DNA from: Streptomyces katrae
Lineage (GTDB): Bacteria > Actinomycetota > Actinomycetes > Streptomycetales > Streptomycetaceae
Reading direction: 5' to 3'
Length of the DNA: 64,000 bases
Assembly: GCF_002028425.1 (NCBI RefSeq)
Contig: NZ_CP020042.1
Location: 3,782,001-3,846,000 of the forward strand
The notes under the pieces were generated by a model, which ran no database searches, had not been told where the DNA came from, and saw nothing but the letters and a program-made list of their open reading frames with translations. Position 1 is the first letter of the stretch, and the number at the start of each line of letters is the position of its first letter. The translations under genes were made by a program, and so were the position numbers. Shown here piece after piece: positions 44,252-53,094 of the stretch.

Positions 44252-45457
44252 GTGGACGAGTGGACGGCGCCGAGCGTGATCGAGCGCGAGCTGTACGGGG
44301 CGAAGGCGCGCGGGGACTGGGGCGCCTACATGGACGCCCTCGCGCGGGCCGAGCTGTTCCTCCCGCAGCCCCGGGCGCAGGTCGACGCCGATCCCGCCGC
44401 GGCCCGCTTCCACCGGGCCGCCGACAACACCCTCGCCGTCTACACCCGCGGCATGCTCCCCGCCCCCGACGCGCACACCGTCTACCTCCGCCAGAGCCTC
44501 GCCTGGTTCGCCAACGCCTGGGACCACCGGGACCCCTCCCACCTCGCCGTGAACCCCGGCAGCCCCGTCGAGGCGTACCTCACGACCACCCCCGCCGACC
44601 TCGCCCGCTGGCGCGCGCACTGGGACGCCGCCCCCTCCTGGGGCCTGGCCCCCGGCGCCGTGCACGCCCTGTACACCGGCGGCCCGCTGCACGGCCCCGT
44701 GGCCCGCGGCCTGGCCGTCGGGGCGCACCTGGCGGTGTCCAACGGCGAGTTCTGGAACGCCCTCGCCTACCACGGCAACGGCTACACCCGCGAGCGCGAG
44801 CGCCTGCGCACCTCGTGGGAGATCGACGACGCCGCCGGCTGGCTGGGCGTGCTCCAGCGCATGCTGAACGCCGATGTCGTCAGCCCCGTCTGGGAGTTCG
44901 CGCTCCGCGTGCGCCGCGTCCTCGCCTCCGACTTCGCCGGGCCGGTCGACGTCGAGCACTGGCGCCACGCCGCCGAGGTCAGCCTGCGCCGCAGCGCCGA
45001 GCAGGCCGCCCAGCCCCGCCTCACCCCCGACGGGGTGACCGTCGCCGAGCCGCGCCCCGCCGCCGAGGTCGAGGGCGAGATCGCCGGGGTGCGGCGGCTC
45101 ATCGGCCGGATCACCCGCTACGAGCAGCGCTTCCGCGCCGACGGGCTCCTCCCGGCCGGCGGCTGGGTGCGCTCGGTCGAGGGGTGGGACTACGGGCGGG
45201 CCTCGCAGATGGCCCGCTGGGGCGTCGCCTGCCGCTACGGCACCCTCCAGGACGCCGAGCGCGCCGTGCTCCGCGCGGGCGAGAAGGCACGGGGCGCGTA
45301 CCGGTCGTGGACGGACTTCTCCGCCGGGTACGCGCTCGCCCGCTGCCTGCACTTCGACGAGGAGGAGTTCGGGAGCTGGTACGAGTCCTCCCTCGCCACC
45401 CACCTGACGCTGACCACCGACCCCGCCAGCCCCTTCCTCAACATCCCGTGGGAATGA
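44252..45457 (+). CDS. DUF1266-domain protein with SseB-like N-terminus
   Basis: 401 aa. The N-terminus (ELYGAKARGDWGAYMDALAR, AELFLPQPRAQVD) resembles SseB-like folds. The C-terminal DUF1266 (about 210-395) shows VRSVEGWDYGRASQMARWGV, CRYGTLQDAERAVLRAGEKA and WTDFSAGYALARCLHFDEEE. DUF1266 proteins are linked to polymorphic toxin or secretion neighbourhoods in some bacteria; that is not shown here. GTG start at 44252. Cytosolic. Confidence 0.82.
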   Translation: MDEWTAPSVIERELYGAKARGDWGAYMDALARAELFLPQPRAQVDADPAAARFHRAADNTLAVYTRGMLPAPDAHTVYLRQSLAWFANAWDHRDPSHLAVNPGSPVEAYLTTTPADLARWRAHWDAAPSWGLAPGAVHALYTGGPLHGPVARGLAVGAHLAVSNGEFWNALAYHGNGYTRERERLRTSWEIDDAAGWLGVLQRMLNADVVSPVWEFALRVRRVLASDFAGPVDVEHWRHAAEVSLRRSAEQAAQPRLTPDGVTVAEPRPAAEVEGEIAGVRRLIGRITRYEQRFRADGLLPAGGWVRSVEGWDYGRASQMARWGVACRYGTLQDAERAVLRAGEKARGAYRSWTDFSAGYALARCLHFDEEEFGSWYESSLATHLTLTTDPASPFLNIPWE

Positions 45458-45531
45458 CCGACTTCGGGTAGTACCCGGTCCTGCGTCCGCTACGGCGGTG
45501 CCCCGCGGGCCCCACAACTAGGCTGCACGGC

Positions 45532-45945
45532 ATGACGATTGCCCTGAACGACACCGTGCGGCAGCTGCTCGACTCCCCGCACCCCGCCGTGCTCTCCACC
45601 CTCAACCCCGACGGCAGTCCGCAGAGTTCCGTGGTCTGGGTGATCCGCGACGGGGACGACCTGCTGGTCTCCACCGAGCGCGGCCGCCGCAAGGAGCGCA
45701 ACCTCGTCCGGGACGGCCGGGTCGGGCTGACCGTGTTCGACCTGGCCAATCCCTACCTGTACGCCGAGATCCGCGGCACCGCCACCGTCAGCGAGGACAC
45801 CGGCCGGGCCGTCGCCGTCCGGATCGCCGAGCAGTACCTGGGGCCGGGCGCCGGCAAGGAGTACGGGGACGCCTCCGACGGGGCCGTACGGGTCGTCGTG
45901 CGCATCACCCCGTCCAAGGTGCTCGGCAACGCCGCCAAGGGCTGA
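45532..45945 (+). CDS. PPOX-class F420-dependent oxidoreductase
   Basis: 137 aa split-barrel flavin/F420-binding protein. Typical order: LLDSPHPAVLSTLNPDGSPQ, SVVWVIRDGDDLLVSTERGR, RKERNLVRDGRVGLTVFD, YAEIRGTATVSEDTGR, ending VVVRITPSKVLG. Members reduce small organic substrates with F420H2; substrate unknown. Monocistronic. Confidence 0.9.
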   Translation: MTIALNDTVRQLLDSPHPAVLSTLNPDGSPQSSVVWVIRDGDDLLVSTERGRRKERNLVRDGRVGLTVFDLANPYLYAEIRGTATVSEDTGRAVAVRIAEQYLGPGAGKEYGDASDGAVRVVVRITPSKVLGNAAKG

Positions 45946-46061
45946 GCCAGGCGGGCGGTTCGCGCGGCGAGCCGTGCGGGCGGCGGGGGCGGACCCGGAG
46001 CGGAATCTGATATTCCGATCCATGCCGCCCGCCCGCCGCCCACCGAGAGGGGCCCCGGCCC

Positions 46062-47213
46062 ATGCCGCACACTCCGAGGATCCGCCGACGCCTGCGCACG
46101 CTGCTCACCGCCTCCCTGGGCGCCCTGCTCGCCTTCACCGCTGCCACCGTCCCGGCACGGGCCGGGTCGGGACACGTGGTGAACGTGGGAGACGTGACGG
46201 AGTACCCGCTCACCACCCCCGACAGCTACCCCGCCGGCCTCACGGCCGGCCCGGACGGGGCGGTGTGGGTCGCCGAGTCCGGGGTCAACCGGATCGCCCG
46301 CCTCACCACCCGCGGCGCCGTCACCGAGTACCCGCTGCCGACCCCCGACAGCTTCCCCCAGGGCATCGCCAAGGGCCCCGACCGGGCCCTGTGGTTCACC
46401 GAGGGGAGCGTCGGCAAGATCGGCCGGATCACCACGAAGGGCCAGGTCACCGAGTTCCCGCTGCCCGGCACGGACCGCTTCCCCACGGGCATCGCGCTGG
46501 GCGCCGACCGCGCCCTGTGGTTCACCGAGCCGGGGACGAACTCCATCGGACGGATGACCACCGACGGCCGGGTGACGGAGTACCCCGTCCCCACGCCGGA
46601 CAGCGTTCCGTACTACATCGCGGCCGCCCCGGACGGCTCGCTGTGGTTCACCGAGCTGTTCGGCGGCAAGATCGGCAGGATCAGCCGCTCCGGCAGCGTC
46701 ACCGAGTACCCGCTGGCGAACGACTCCGCCTTCCCCTCCGGCATCGCGGCCGGCCCCGGCGGAATGTGGTTCACCGCGAGCGGGCTGAACGCGGTCGGGC
46801 GCGTCACCGCGCGCGGTGCGGTCGAGCTCTTCCCGGTGCCCGTCCCCGACTACCAGGTCTACGACATCACCCGCGGCCCGGACGGGCACATGTGGTACGC
46901 CGTGCAGTCCGGCCGCATCGGCCGGATCGGCCACGACGGTGCGATCACCGAGTACACCGTGCCGGGGGGCGAGGCGAAGGTGCCCTTCAACATCGCGACC
47001 GGGCCCGACCGGAACATCTGGTTCGGCGAACTGCTGGCCAGTGCGGTCGGCCGCGTCCAGGCCCGTCCGGGACGGGGCGCGGTCCACACGACCCTCCCGG
47101 CCCCCGTGACGCACCCCGCTCCCACGAAGCACGCCGTCCCCGTCGGCCACGCCGCCCTCCGCCTGCGCCTGGCCCCCGGCCTGGAACGGCTGGTCCACGC
47201 GCGCCACCGCTAG
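46062..47213 (+). CDS. Secreted virginiamycin-B-lyase-like (Vgb) propeller protein
   Basis: 383 aa. Signal peptide (about 1-34, RRRLRTLLTASLGALLAFTA then cleavage near ARA), then six to seven Vgb-type blades (VTEYPLPTPDSFPQGIAKGP, DRALWFTEGSVGKIGRITTK). A C-terminal tail rich in His/Pro/Arg lies outside the propeller. True Vgb lyases inactivate streptogramin B, but the lyase His/Glu set cannot be confirmed here and the leader peptide argues for an extracellular role. Resistance should not be assumed. Confidence 0.82.
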   Translation: MPHTPRIRRRLRTLLTASLGALLAFTAATVPARAGSGHVVNVGDVTEYPLTTPDSYPAGLTAGPDGAVWVAESGVNRIARLTTRGAVTEYPLPTPDSFPQGIAKGPDRALWFTEGSVGKIGRITTKGQVTEFPLPGTDRFPTGIALGADRALWFTEPGTNSIGRMTTDGRVTEYPVPTPDSVPYYIAAAPDGSLWFTELFGGKIGRISRSGSVTEYPLANDSAFPSGIAAGPGGMWFTASGLNAVGRVTARGAVELFPVPVPDYQVYDITRGPDGHMWYAVQSGRIGRIGHDGAITEYTVPGGEAKVPFNIATGPDRNIWFGELLASAVGRVQARPGRGAVHTTLPAPVTHPAPTKHAVPVGHAALRLRLAPGLERLVHARHR

Positions 47214-47625
47214 GGCCCGCCCCCGCCCCGCCCCAACCCCCGCCGCCGCCCCGGCAGCCGCCCGCCCGGCACGCCGCCCGCGGCGGCACACAGGGTCCGG
47301 TCGAACGTACGGCCGAGGCGGGTTCCGGGCGGAAGCGGCGGCCCGGCTACCGCCAGACACCCCCGGGGCGGTGGATCCGGACACCCGCGGCGCGCGGCCG
47401 GGCCGCCGGCCCGGGAGCCCGCTCCGTGATCTTGGCCTCGGATGATCAAGTAAATGCGCACCCGGGACGGCCCTCCGGCCCGGGTGCGCCACTCTCCGAC
47501 CGTGATCAACTCCATGGTCAGCGGCGTCTGTCCGGATATCCCCCCGTGGCCGGTTCCGGGCGCTGCCGCCCCGCCCGCCGGTTGCGTAGCGTCACCGTCC
47601 TGCGACACAGGGAGGGGACGAGGGC
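47214..47625. other. Intergenic region between the Vgb-like gene and the two-gene beta-protein unit
   Basis: About 410 bases without a gene. It contains a terminator-like hairpin (47456-47489) and TGATCAA-type A/T-richer boxes around 47427-47455 and 47502-47514 that are candidate promoter elements for the downstream unit. Confidence 0.4.
47456..47489. terminator. Hairpin downstream of the Vgb-like gene
   Basis: Perfect 11-bp stem (GCGCACCCGGG / CCCGGGTGCGC), 12-base loop. It may end the Vgb-like transcript, though 240 bases from its stop, or act in the leader of the next unit. Confidence 0.6.
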
Positions 47626-48690
47626 ATGGGACAGGGCAGCGCGCGGAACGATGTGGGCACGGCCTATATCAATGACGTGTTCATGCGGCATCCGCTGACC
47701 ACGAAGAACCAGAAGGAACTGGACATCGGCGCCAGGGCCGCCGGGATCCTGGAGCGGAACCTGCGCAGGGGGGTGTTCAAGCGGAACCGGCAGGGCGAGG
47801 GGCAGCCGCTCGACCCCATCGGGTTCTCGCTGAACAAGGAGCGCTACGGCGACTTCCCCGCGGAGGAGCCGACCGCGCAGGACCGCGGCTGGCGGGCCTT
47901 CATGAACGTCGGCGTGCCGGTCATCGAGGAGATCGGGGACGTCCGCCAGCCGCCCCCCGACATGGTCTCCAGGCAGACGTACGTCAACGGGACCGACCCG
48001 ATCGAGATCACCGTGACGGACACGGTCGAGTTCACCGTCTCGAACACGATCAGCTGGTCCCTCCAGGGGGAGGTGAAGCTCACCTTCGGCGCGAAGTCCA
48101 TCGCCTCGCTCCAGCAGCAGATGGCCAAGAGCATGGAGATGAAGCAGTACCAGAAGACCACCCTGCTCAACAGCAAGGACAACCAGGGCGTCAACACGGA
48201 GACCCAGACCGAGGCGACCAGCAACACCACCGCCACGAGTTCCGTGACCGGCACCGGCGAGCTGTGGGGCGAGCTGGCGCTCGGGATCACCGGCTCCGTC
48301 AGCGGATCGCTGACGACCGAGTGGAAGCACGTCTCCACGGTCAGCTTCCTGATCAAGAGCCGGGCCGACGTGATGGCCACCACCCGGCGCGAGATCCGGC
48401 AGTTCGCCTACGAGTTCCCCGTCACCTTCGGCGGCTGGGCCGCCCTGTACTACCCCGAGCCGGTCGAGGTGAAGGAGACCGGCAAGCAGGGCGCCGAGCC
48501 CCGGTACTCCAAGGTCATCGCGTGGAAGCTCGGCGAGGCCGACCTCGACTCCAGCCGCTTCGACCTGGCCGACGAGGGAAAGCGGTTCCTGCAGAAGGGC
48601 ATCGCCGAAACCGTCGCCGTCCGCACCGGCGAACACCGGGTGTTCCAGCCGGAGATCCTCGACTACCAGACGCAGAAGCAGCCGCTCTAG
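47626..48690 (+). CDS. Possible beta-pore-forming (aerolysin/ETX-MTX2-like) protein
   Basis: 354 aa, not matched to a named family with certainty. No signal peptide. The middle and C-terminal half is dominated by long alternating polar/hydrophobic, Ser/Thr-rich strands (DPIEITVTDTVEFTVSNTIS, SNTTATSSVTGTGELWGELA, LGITGSVSGSLTTEWKHVST, then VSFLIKSRADVMATTRREIR). A helical, Gln/Lys-rich insert (SLQQQMAKSMEMKQYQ) lies between the first strands. This is the pattern seen in aerolysin-superfamily pore formers, where such strands make the membrane-inserting hairpin. The following gene, 10 bases downstream, encodes a propeller. Function is an inference. Confidence 0.65.
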   Translation: MGQGSARNDVGTAYINDVFMRHPLTTKNQKELDIGARAAGILERNLRRGVFKRNRQGEGQPLDPIGFSLNKERYGDFPAEEPTAQDRGWRAFMNVGVPVIEEIGDVRQPPPDMVSRQTYVNGTDPIEITVTDTVEFTVSNTISWSLQGEVKLTFGAKSIASLQQQMAKSMEMKQYQKTTLLNSKDNQGVNTETQTEATSNTTATSSVTGTGELWGELALGITGSVSGSLTTEWKHVSTVSFLIKSRADVMATTRREIRQFAYEFPVTFGGWAALYYPEPVEVKETGKQGAEPRYSKVIAWKLGEADLDSSRFDLADEGKRFLQKGIAETVAVRTGEHRVFQPEILDYQTQKQPL

Positions 48691-48700
48691 GGGGGAAGCC

Positions 48701-49864
48701 ATGTCCTTCAAGAACATCTTCGACAACGGCGGGGACCAGGCCGGTTCCGCCGACCAGTCCGCGCAGAAGCTGGACCGGGACACCCCGGGAGCCGGGAGCG
48801 TCTCGGAGGAGGTGCGCAGGCTGGAGAGCGAGCGGGACCCGTGGCTCGTACGCCAGACCGCGCACGGGGCCTTCGACGTCATGGGCTTCCTCGGGCCGCT
48901 CTTCCAGAGCACCCAGGGCGTGGCGGCCGCCCAGCGGCAGGTCACCGAGAACCCCGGGTCCGCGACGGCGATGGCCTCCTCGGCCTCCAAGGCGTTCGGG
49001 CCGCCGAAGGTCTCCATCCGCGACGAGGACATGCCCAAGCTGGAGGAGCTGTCCAAGCTCATCGCCAACAAGCGGAGCTACTCCCTGATCGCGACGGGCC
49101 TGGGCACCTCCGAGGGCGTGGCGGTCGACCCGTCGGGGAGCCCGGTGTACGTCGCCGACCGGGGCGGCCAGCGGCTCATCGCGGTGAAGCCGGACACCGG
49201 CGCCCAGCGCGTGGTCGCCAGCGGCCTGGGCGACCTCGGTGACGTGGCGCTCGACACGGCGGCGGGCAAGGCCTACACCACCGACTGGAGCGGCGGACGG
49301 CTGCTCGTGGTGGACCTGGCCGGCGGCACCTCCGCCAAGGTGGCCGACGTCCCCGGCGCGTACGGCGTGGCGCTGGACACCGCGGCGCGCAAGGCGTACG
49401 TCGCCAACTGGACCGACGGGCAGCTGATCGAGGTGGCCCTGCCGGGCGGGCAGAAGACCACGCTCCTCTCCGGGCTGGGACAGGGCATCGGCGGGGTCGC
49501 CCTGTCCGGCGACGGCAAGGCGTACATCGGCCAGAAGGACAACGGCGGCAAGCTGTTCGAGGTGGACCTGGCCAAGCGGACGTACCGCGTCCTGACCGCC
49601 CTCACCGGCGCCACGACCATCCGCGTGGCGCTCGACGGCTCCGGCCGGGCCTACACCATCGACCACGCGGGCGGTCGCCTCTACGAGATCACCCTCGCCG
49701 ACGGCGCCCAGCGGGTGGTGGCCTCCGGCCTGGAGACCTGCGAGGGGCTCACCCTGGACACCGTGAACGGCTGGATCTACGTCACCAACCGCGAAGGCCG
49801 GCTGTGGCAGATCGACCGGAGTGCCGTCCAGGCCCTGGGCGGCGTCGGCAAGGTCGTGCCGTAG
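48701..49864 (+). CDS. Beta-propeller protein paired with the pore-former-like gene
   Basis: 387 aa. The N-terminal helical segment (about 1-120, EEVRRLESERDPWLVRQTAH, FLGPLFQSTQGVAAAQRQVT) has no signal peptide. The C-terminal propeller (about 125-380) has roughly six blades of 40 residues (SEGVAVDPSGSPVYVADRGG, YGVALDTAARKAYVANWTDG, CEGLTLDTVNGWIYVTNREG), like SMP-30/NHL folds. It starts 10 bases after the upstream stop with GGGGGAAG as RBS, so the two are one transcription unit. Partner or carrier of the upstream protein is a reasonable guess; no catalytic site seen. Confidence 0.72.
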   Translation: MSFKNIFDNGGDQAGSADQSAQKLDRDTPGAGSVSEEVRRLESERDPWLVRQTAHGAFDVMGFLGPLFQSTQGVAAAQRQVTENPGSATAMASSASKAFGPPKVSIRDEDMPKLEELSKLIANKRSYSLIATGLGTSEGVAVDPSGSPVYVADRGGQRLIAVKPDTGAQRVVASGLGDLGDVALDTAAGKAYTTDWSGGRLLVVDLAGGTSAKVADVPGAYGVALDTAARKAYVANWTDGQLIEVALPGGQKTTLLSGLGQGIGGVALSGDGKAYIGQKDNGGKLFEVDLAKRTYRVLTALTGATTIRVALDGSGRAYTIDHAGGRLYEITLADGAQRVVASGLETCEGLTLDTVNGWIYVTNREGRLWQIDRSAVQALGGVGKVVP

Positions 49865-49879
49865 GGGCCGGGGGCCGGG

Positions 49880-49910
49880 GCCCCGGGGTGTCCGGCCGAC
49901 ACCCCGGGGC
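49880..49910. terminator. Bidirectional terminator
   Basis: Perfect 13-bp stem (GCCCCGGGGTGTC / GACACCCCGGGGC), CGGCC loop, between the propeller and efflux genes that converge here. Confidence 0.88.
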
Positions 49911-51317
49911 TCAGCGCCGCCCCGGCAGCCGCAGGGCCGGGAGGAGGGACAGGGCGAGGAGGCCCGCCGCGACCGCGTACGCGGTGCGGAAGCCGGACGG
50001 GGTGGTGCCCGCCGCGCCCAGGACCACCGAGGTCAGAGCCGTTCCGACCGAGGCGCACAGCTGGGAGTTGATGCTGAGGGCCGTGCTCGCCGCCGCCATG
50101 CGGGCGGCAGGCAGGTCCCGGCCGGCGGTGGTCATCGTCGGCATCAGCACCATCCCGGCGCCGACGCCCATCACCATCAGCGAGCCCACGACCTGCCACC
50201 CCGGCACCCCCGCCGTGCCGGTCCGCAGCCCGGTGAGCAGCATGCCGAGGGCCGCCACCGCCACCCCGGCGGGGATCAGCCGGCGCGGGGCGACCCGGTC
50301 CACGCGCCGGGAGGCGATCTGCATGGTCGTCCCGACCACGAGCCCGACGGGCGCCACCAGCAGCCCCGCCGCGCTCGCGCTCAGTCCGCGCGCCTGCTGC
50401 CAGTACACCGGGGCCAGCAGCATCGAGCCGAAGTAGCCGCAAGTGAACGGCGCGAGCGTGCCGATGGCGGCGGCGAAGGTGCGGTCGCCCAGCAGCCGCA
50501 GGTCGAGCAGGGGCTCCGGCACGCGCAGGGCGCGCCGCACGAAGGCCGCGACGAGGACGGCCCCGCCCAGCAGGGGCAGCAGCACCCCCGGGGAGAGGAA
50601 CGCACCGCTCCCGCCGCCCCGGGACAGCCCGTACAGGAGCAGCGCGAGGCCCGGGGACAGGCTCAGCAGTCCCGGCAGGTCGAGCCGCGGCGAAGCCGCC
50701 GCACCCGGGGGGGAATCCGGGCGCAGCAGCTTCGCCGCGAGTATCAGGGCGGCCGCTCCGACGGGCAGGTTGACGAGGAAGATCCACTGCCAGGAGGCGG
50801 TGTCGATCAGCCAGCCGCCCAGCACCGGCCCGGCCACCGGGCCGACCAGCACGGGCAGCCCCAGCAGGGCCATGGCCCGCCCGAGCCGGTTGCGGTCGGC
50901 GGCCCGCATCACCATCGTCATGCCGACCGGCATCAGCAGCCCGCCGCCGAGCCCCTGGACGGCGCGGAAGGCGATCAGGCTGCCGGCGTTCCACGCACAG
51001 GCCGCGAGCAGGGAGCCGAGGGTGAACAGGGACAGGGCCGTCAGGTAGGTGCGCTTGGCTCCGATCCGGCCCATCGCCCAGGCGGCCGCCGGGATGACGG
51101 CCGCCAGGGCCAGGGTGTAGGCGGTGGCGGTCCACTGGATGGTCTCCAGCGGGGCCCCGAAGGACTCGGAGAGCCTGTCGAGGGCCACGTTGACGATCGT
51201 CATGTCGAGGACGGACATGACGGCGCCGGTGATCACGACGGTGAGGATGCGCCCGAGCTGCCCGGGCGCGGTCCCTAATGCGGCGGGCGAGTCCTCGGCG
51301 GTGGGTGTGGTCGGCAT
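49911..51317 (-). CDS. MFS drug-efflux transporter (DHA2, 14-TM, EmrB/QacA type)
   Basis: 468 aa with about fourteen helices. Family motifs: VVITGAVMSVLDMTIVNVAL (helix 1, with the D34-type Asp), AYTLALAAVIPAAAWAMGRIG, AKRTYLTALS and LGLPVLVGPVAGPVLGGWL (motif C, antiporter signature). Exports hydrophobic or cationic drugs with proton antiport; specificity unknown. ATG 51317 has GGAGGG 9 bases upstream. It is divergent from a TetR gene, with tandem operators between. Confidence 0.9.
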   Translation of the reverse strand: MPTTPTAEDSPAALGTAPGQLGRILTVVITGAVMSVLDMTIVNVALDRLSESFGAPLETIQWTATAYTLALAAVIPAAAWAMGRIGAKRTYLTALSLFTLGSLLAACAWNAGSLIAFRAVQGLGGGLLMPVGMTMVMRAADRNRLGRAMALLGLPVLVGPVAGPVLGGWLIDTASWQWIFLVNLPVGAAALILAAKLLRPDSPPGAAASPRLDLPGLLSLSPGLALLLYGLSRGGGSGAFLSPGVLLPLLGGAVLVAAFVRRALRVPEPLLDLRLLGDRTFAAAIGTLAPFTCGYFGSMLLAPVYWQQARGLSASAAGLLVAPVGLVVGTTMQIASRRVDRVAPRRLIPAGVAVAALGMLLTGLRTGTAGVPGWQVVGSLMVMGVGAGMVLMPTMTTAGRDLPAARMAAASTALSINSQLCASVGTALTSVVLGAAGTTPSGFRTAYAVAAGLLALSLLPALRLPGRR

Positions 51318-51387
51318 CGTGCGACGTCCCTCCCTGGAGAACGGTGAACCAGACCATTTGGTTTGTTTGTGCGGCCCTCCGGTAAAG

Positions 51388-51424
51388 TACAACGACCGTT
51401 GTAAAAGGCACAACGACCGTTGTA
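51388..51424. promoter_or_regulatory. Two tandem palindromic operators for the divergent TetR regulator
   Basis: TACAACGACCGTTGTA at 51388-51403 and CACAACGACCGTTGTA at 51409-51424. Each is a dyad with 6-7 base arms around AC, 21 bases apart (two helical turns). The pair sits between the efflux and TetR genes. This is the standard layout of a TetR regulator that represses its divergent efflux pump and itself. Confidence 0.85.
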
Positions 51425-51454
51425 GAGAACGGGTCGAGAGACGCTGGAGGCGTG

Positions 51455-52144
51455 ATGGAGGGGGAAGCCCCGGACCGCGGACCGGAGGGGACGGCGGACG
51501 TGCTCCCGCCCCGCAAGCAGGCCAGACGGATCGCCCTCGCCCGCCCCACCTGCGCGGTCTTCGGCCGCGAGGGGTACGCGCGCGCGTCCGTCGACGCCCT
51601 CGCCGCGGCGGCCGGCGTCTCGACGCGGACGCTCTACAACCACTTCCCCGGCGGCAAGTCGGAGCTCTTCCGCGCCGTGGTCACCTGGAGCTCGGGCGAG
51701 GTGCGCGACGCCCACGTGGCCGTCGTGCGCGCCCTGCTGGACCCCGGGCGCCCGCCCCACCCGGACAACCTGGAACGGGACCTGACCGCCGTCGCCCGCG
51801 CGCTGATCGACGTGATGGTGGAACACCCCGACCACTTCGCCCTCGTCCGCCACATCCACGCCGAGGCCGACCACGTGCCGCCCGAGGTGCTGGCCGCCTG
51901 GAAGGCCGCGGGCCCCGGCCCGGTCGCCGACGCCCTCGCCGATGCCCTGGCGGCCCTGGAGCGGGCCGGGCTGCTCGACCTGCACGGCGACGCGGCACTG
52001 GCGGGCGCCCACTTCACGGCGCTGACCTCCACCTCCGTCGCGCAGCTCTCCCACTACGGGGTCCTGCCCCTGTCCCCGGCGCAGACCGACCGGATCGTCC
52101 GGGGCGGCACCGCGGCCTTCGTGCGTGCCTACCGCGTCCGCTGA
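51455..52144 (+). CDS. TetR/AcrR-family transcriptional regulator
   Basis: 229 aa. N-terminal HTH (about 22-70: ARPTCAVFGREGYARASVDA, LAAAAGVSTRTLYNHFPGGK). The C-terminal ligand-binding helices are typical of drug-efflux repressors (LAHGDA..., LPLSPAQTDRIVRGGTAAFV). GGAGG lies 4 bases before ATG 51455. A GTG codon 3 bases upstream is too near the RBS to be used. Likely binds the tandem operators at 51388-51424. Confidence 0.92.
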   Translation: MEGEAPDRGPEGTADVLPPRKQARRIALARPTCAVFGREGYARASVDALAAAAGVSTRTLYNHFPGGKSELFRAVVTWSSGEVRDAHVAVVRALLDPGRPPHPDNLERDLTAVARALIDVMVEHPDHFALVRHIHAEADHVPPEVLAAWKAAGPGPVADALADALAALERAGLLDLHGDAALAGAHFTALTSTSVAQLSHYGVLPLSPAQTDRIVRGGTAAFVRAYRVR

Positions 52145-52199
52145 GGCCCCGTCACGTCCGCTTCGGGCGTGCACGGGCCGCGGCGGGGCGGACGGGATC

Positions 52200-52964
52200 T
52201 CAGGGCAGCTCCCTCCCCACCCGTGACCAGGCGTCCAAGGCCAGGGCCAGCGGGTCGCCCGGCGCCAGGTACGGCCGGGCCGCGCCGGTCCACCGCACGA
52301 GGTGCCTGATCCGCCGCAGGTGCACGATCCGCTCCCGGGGCAGCTCACGCCAGACGCGGGCCCGCGCGGCCGCCTCCGCCGGGGTGAGGTCGATCAGCGC
52401 GAGCGCCTCCCGGCACACGGCGGCCGGGTCCCCGCCCGGCCCGGGGCCGAACTCCCGCAGCAGGTAGGCCCGTACGAAGGCCAGCTCGATCCCCCGCACC
52501 AGGCCGGACGCCCCCTCCGCCGCCGCGCAGCGGTACGCCGCCGCCAGGGCCACCCGGCCCCAGCGCAGCCGTACCCCCTCCGGCAGCCGCTCGTCCTGCA
52601 TCCCCCCGATGGCCAGGGAGCGCAGCGTTCGCGGCAGGGGTTCGTCCGCGAGCGGGGGACCGGTGGCCAGCCAGGCCTCCAGTTCCGCGAGGCCGTGCCC
52701 GTCGGGCGGTACGGAGGTCAGCACCTGGCCCCGGCTGAGCAGCGCGACCACCGGTCCGGCGAGGCGGACCCGGGCGGTGTGGCCGGCGCCGAAGGCGTCG
52801 ACCGCGCGCCCGTGCCGCTCTATCCCGCGCAGCCAGACCCGCGACTGGCCCGCCGCGTACACCTGCCCGGACCGGGCCGTGCCGCCGACGCACCGGACGA
52901 GGCACAGTCCGCCGGTGACGTCGGCCTCCTCGACGCGATACACCTGCAACTCGGCGATGGGCAT
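52200..52964 (-). CDS. Hypothetical protein with an EF-Tu domain-2-like beta-barrel N-terminus
   Basis: 254 aa. Residues about 1-85 look like the small beta-barrel of translation factors (GGTARSGQVYAAGQSRVWLR, VDAFGAGHTARVRLAGPVVA, LLSRGQVLTS), with the G-x-x-R-x-G spacing of EF-Tu domain 2. No GTPase domain accompanies it. The rest is helical and Arg-rich, ending WSRVGRELP. ATG 52964 is chosen; a longer form from 53069 adds Gly/Pro-rich sequence. Function unknown. Confidence 0.6.
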   Translation of the reverse strand: MPIAELQVYRVEEADVTGGLCLVRCVGGTARSGQVYAAGQSRVWLRGIERHGRAVDAFGAGHTARVRLAGPVVALLSRGQVLTSVPPDGHGLAELEAWLATGPPLADEPLPRTLRSLAIGGMQDERLPEGVRLRWGRVALAAAYRCAAAEGASGLVRGIELAFVRAYLLREFGPGPGGDPAAVCREALALIDLTPAEAAARARVWRELPRERIVHLRRIRHLVRWTGAARPYLAPGDPLALALDAWSRVGRELP

Positions 52965-53030
52965 GGCCGGGAGGCTACCGCCCCGGGGCCCGGGCGGGGC
53001 CGGCTTCCCACCACCCGGCCCGCGAACGCC

Positions 53031-53071
53031 CGATGGCCGGGCACCCTCCCTGCGGAGGGGCCCGGCCATCG
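53031..53071 (-). terminator. Terminator of the bkd operon
   Basis: 12-bp perfect outer stem (CGATGGCCGGGC / GCCCGGCCATCG) with a 5-bp inner CCTCC/GGAGG stem and a CTGC loop, 24 bases beyond the E2 stop. Confidence 0.9.
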
Positions 53072-53094
53072 GCGGGTGTCGGCTGCCCGTGCGG

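Noticed and set aside
46062..47213. Streptogramin B lyase (antibiotic resistance)
   Set aside because: It has a signal peptide and I could not confirm the catalytic His/Glu set, so only the fold is claimed.
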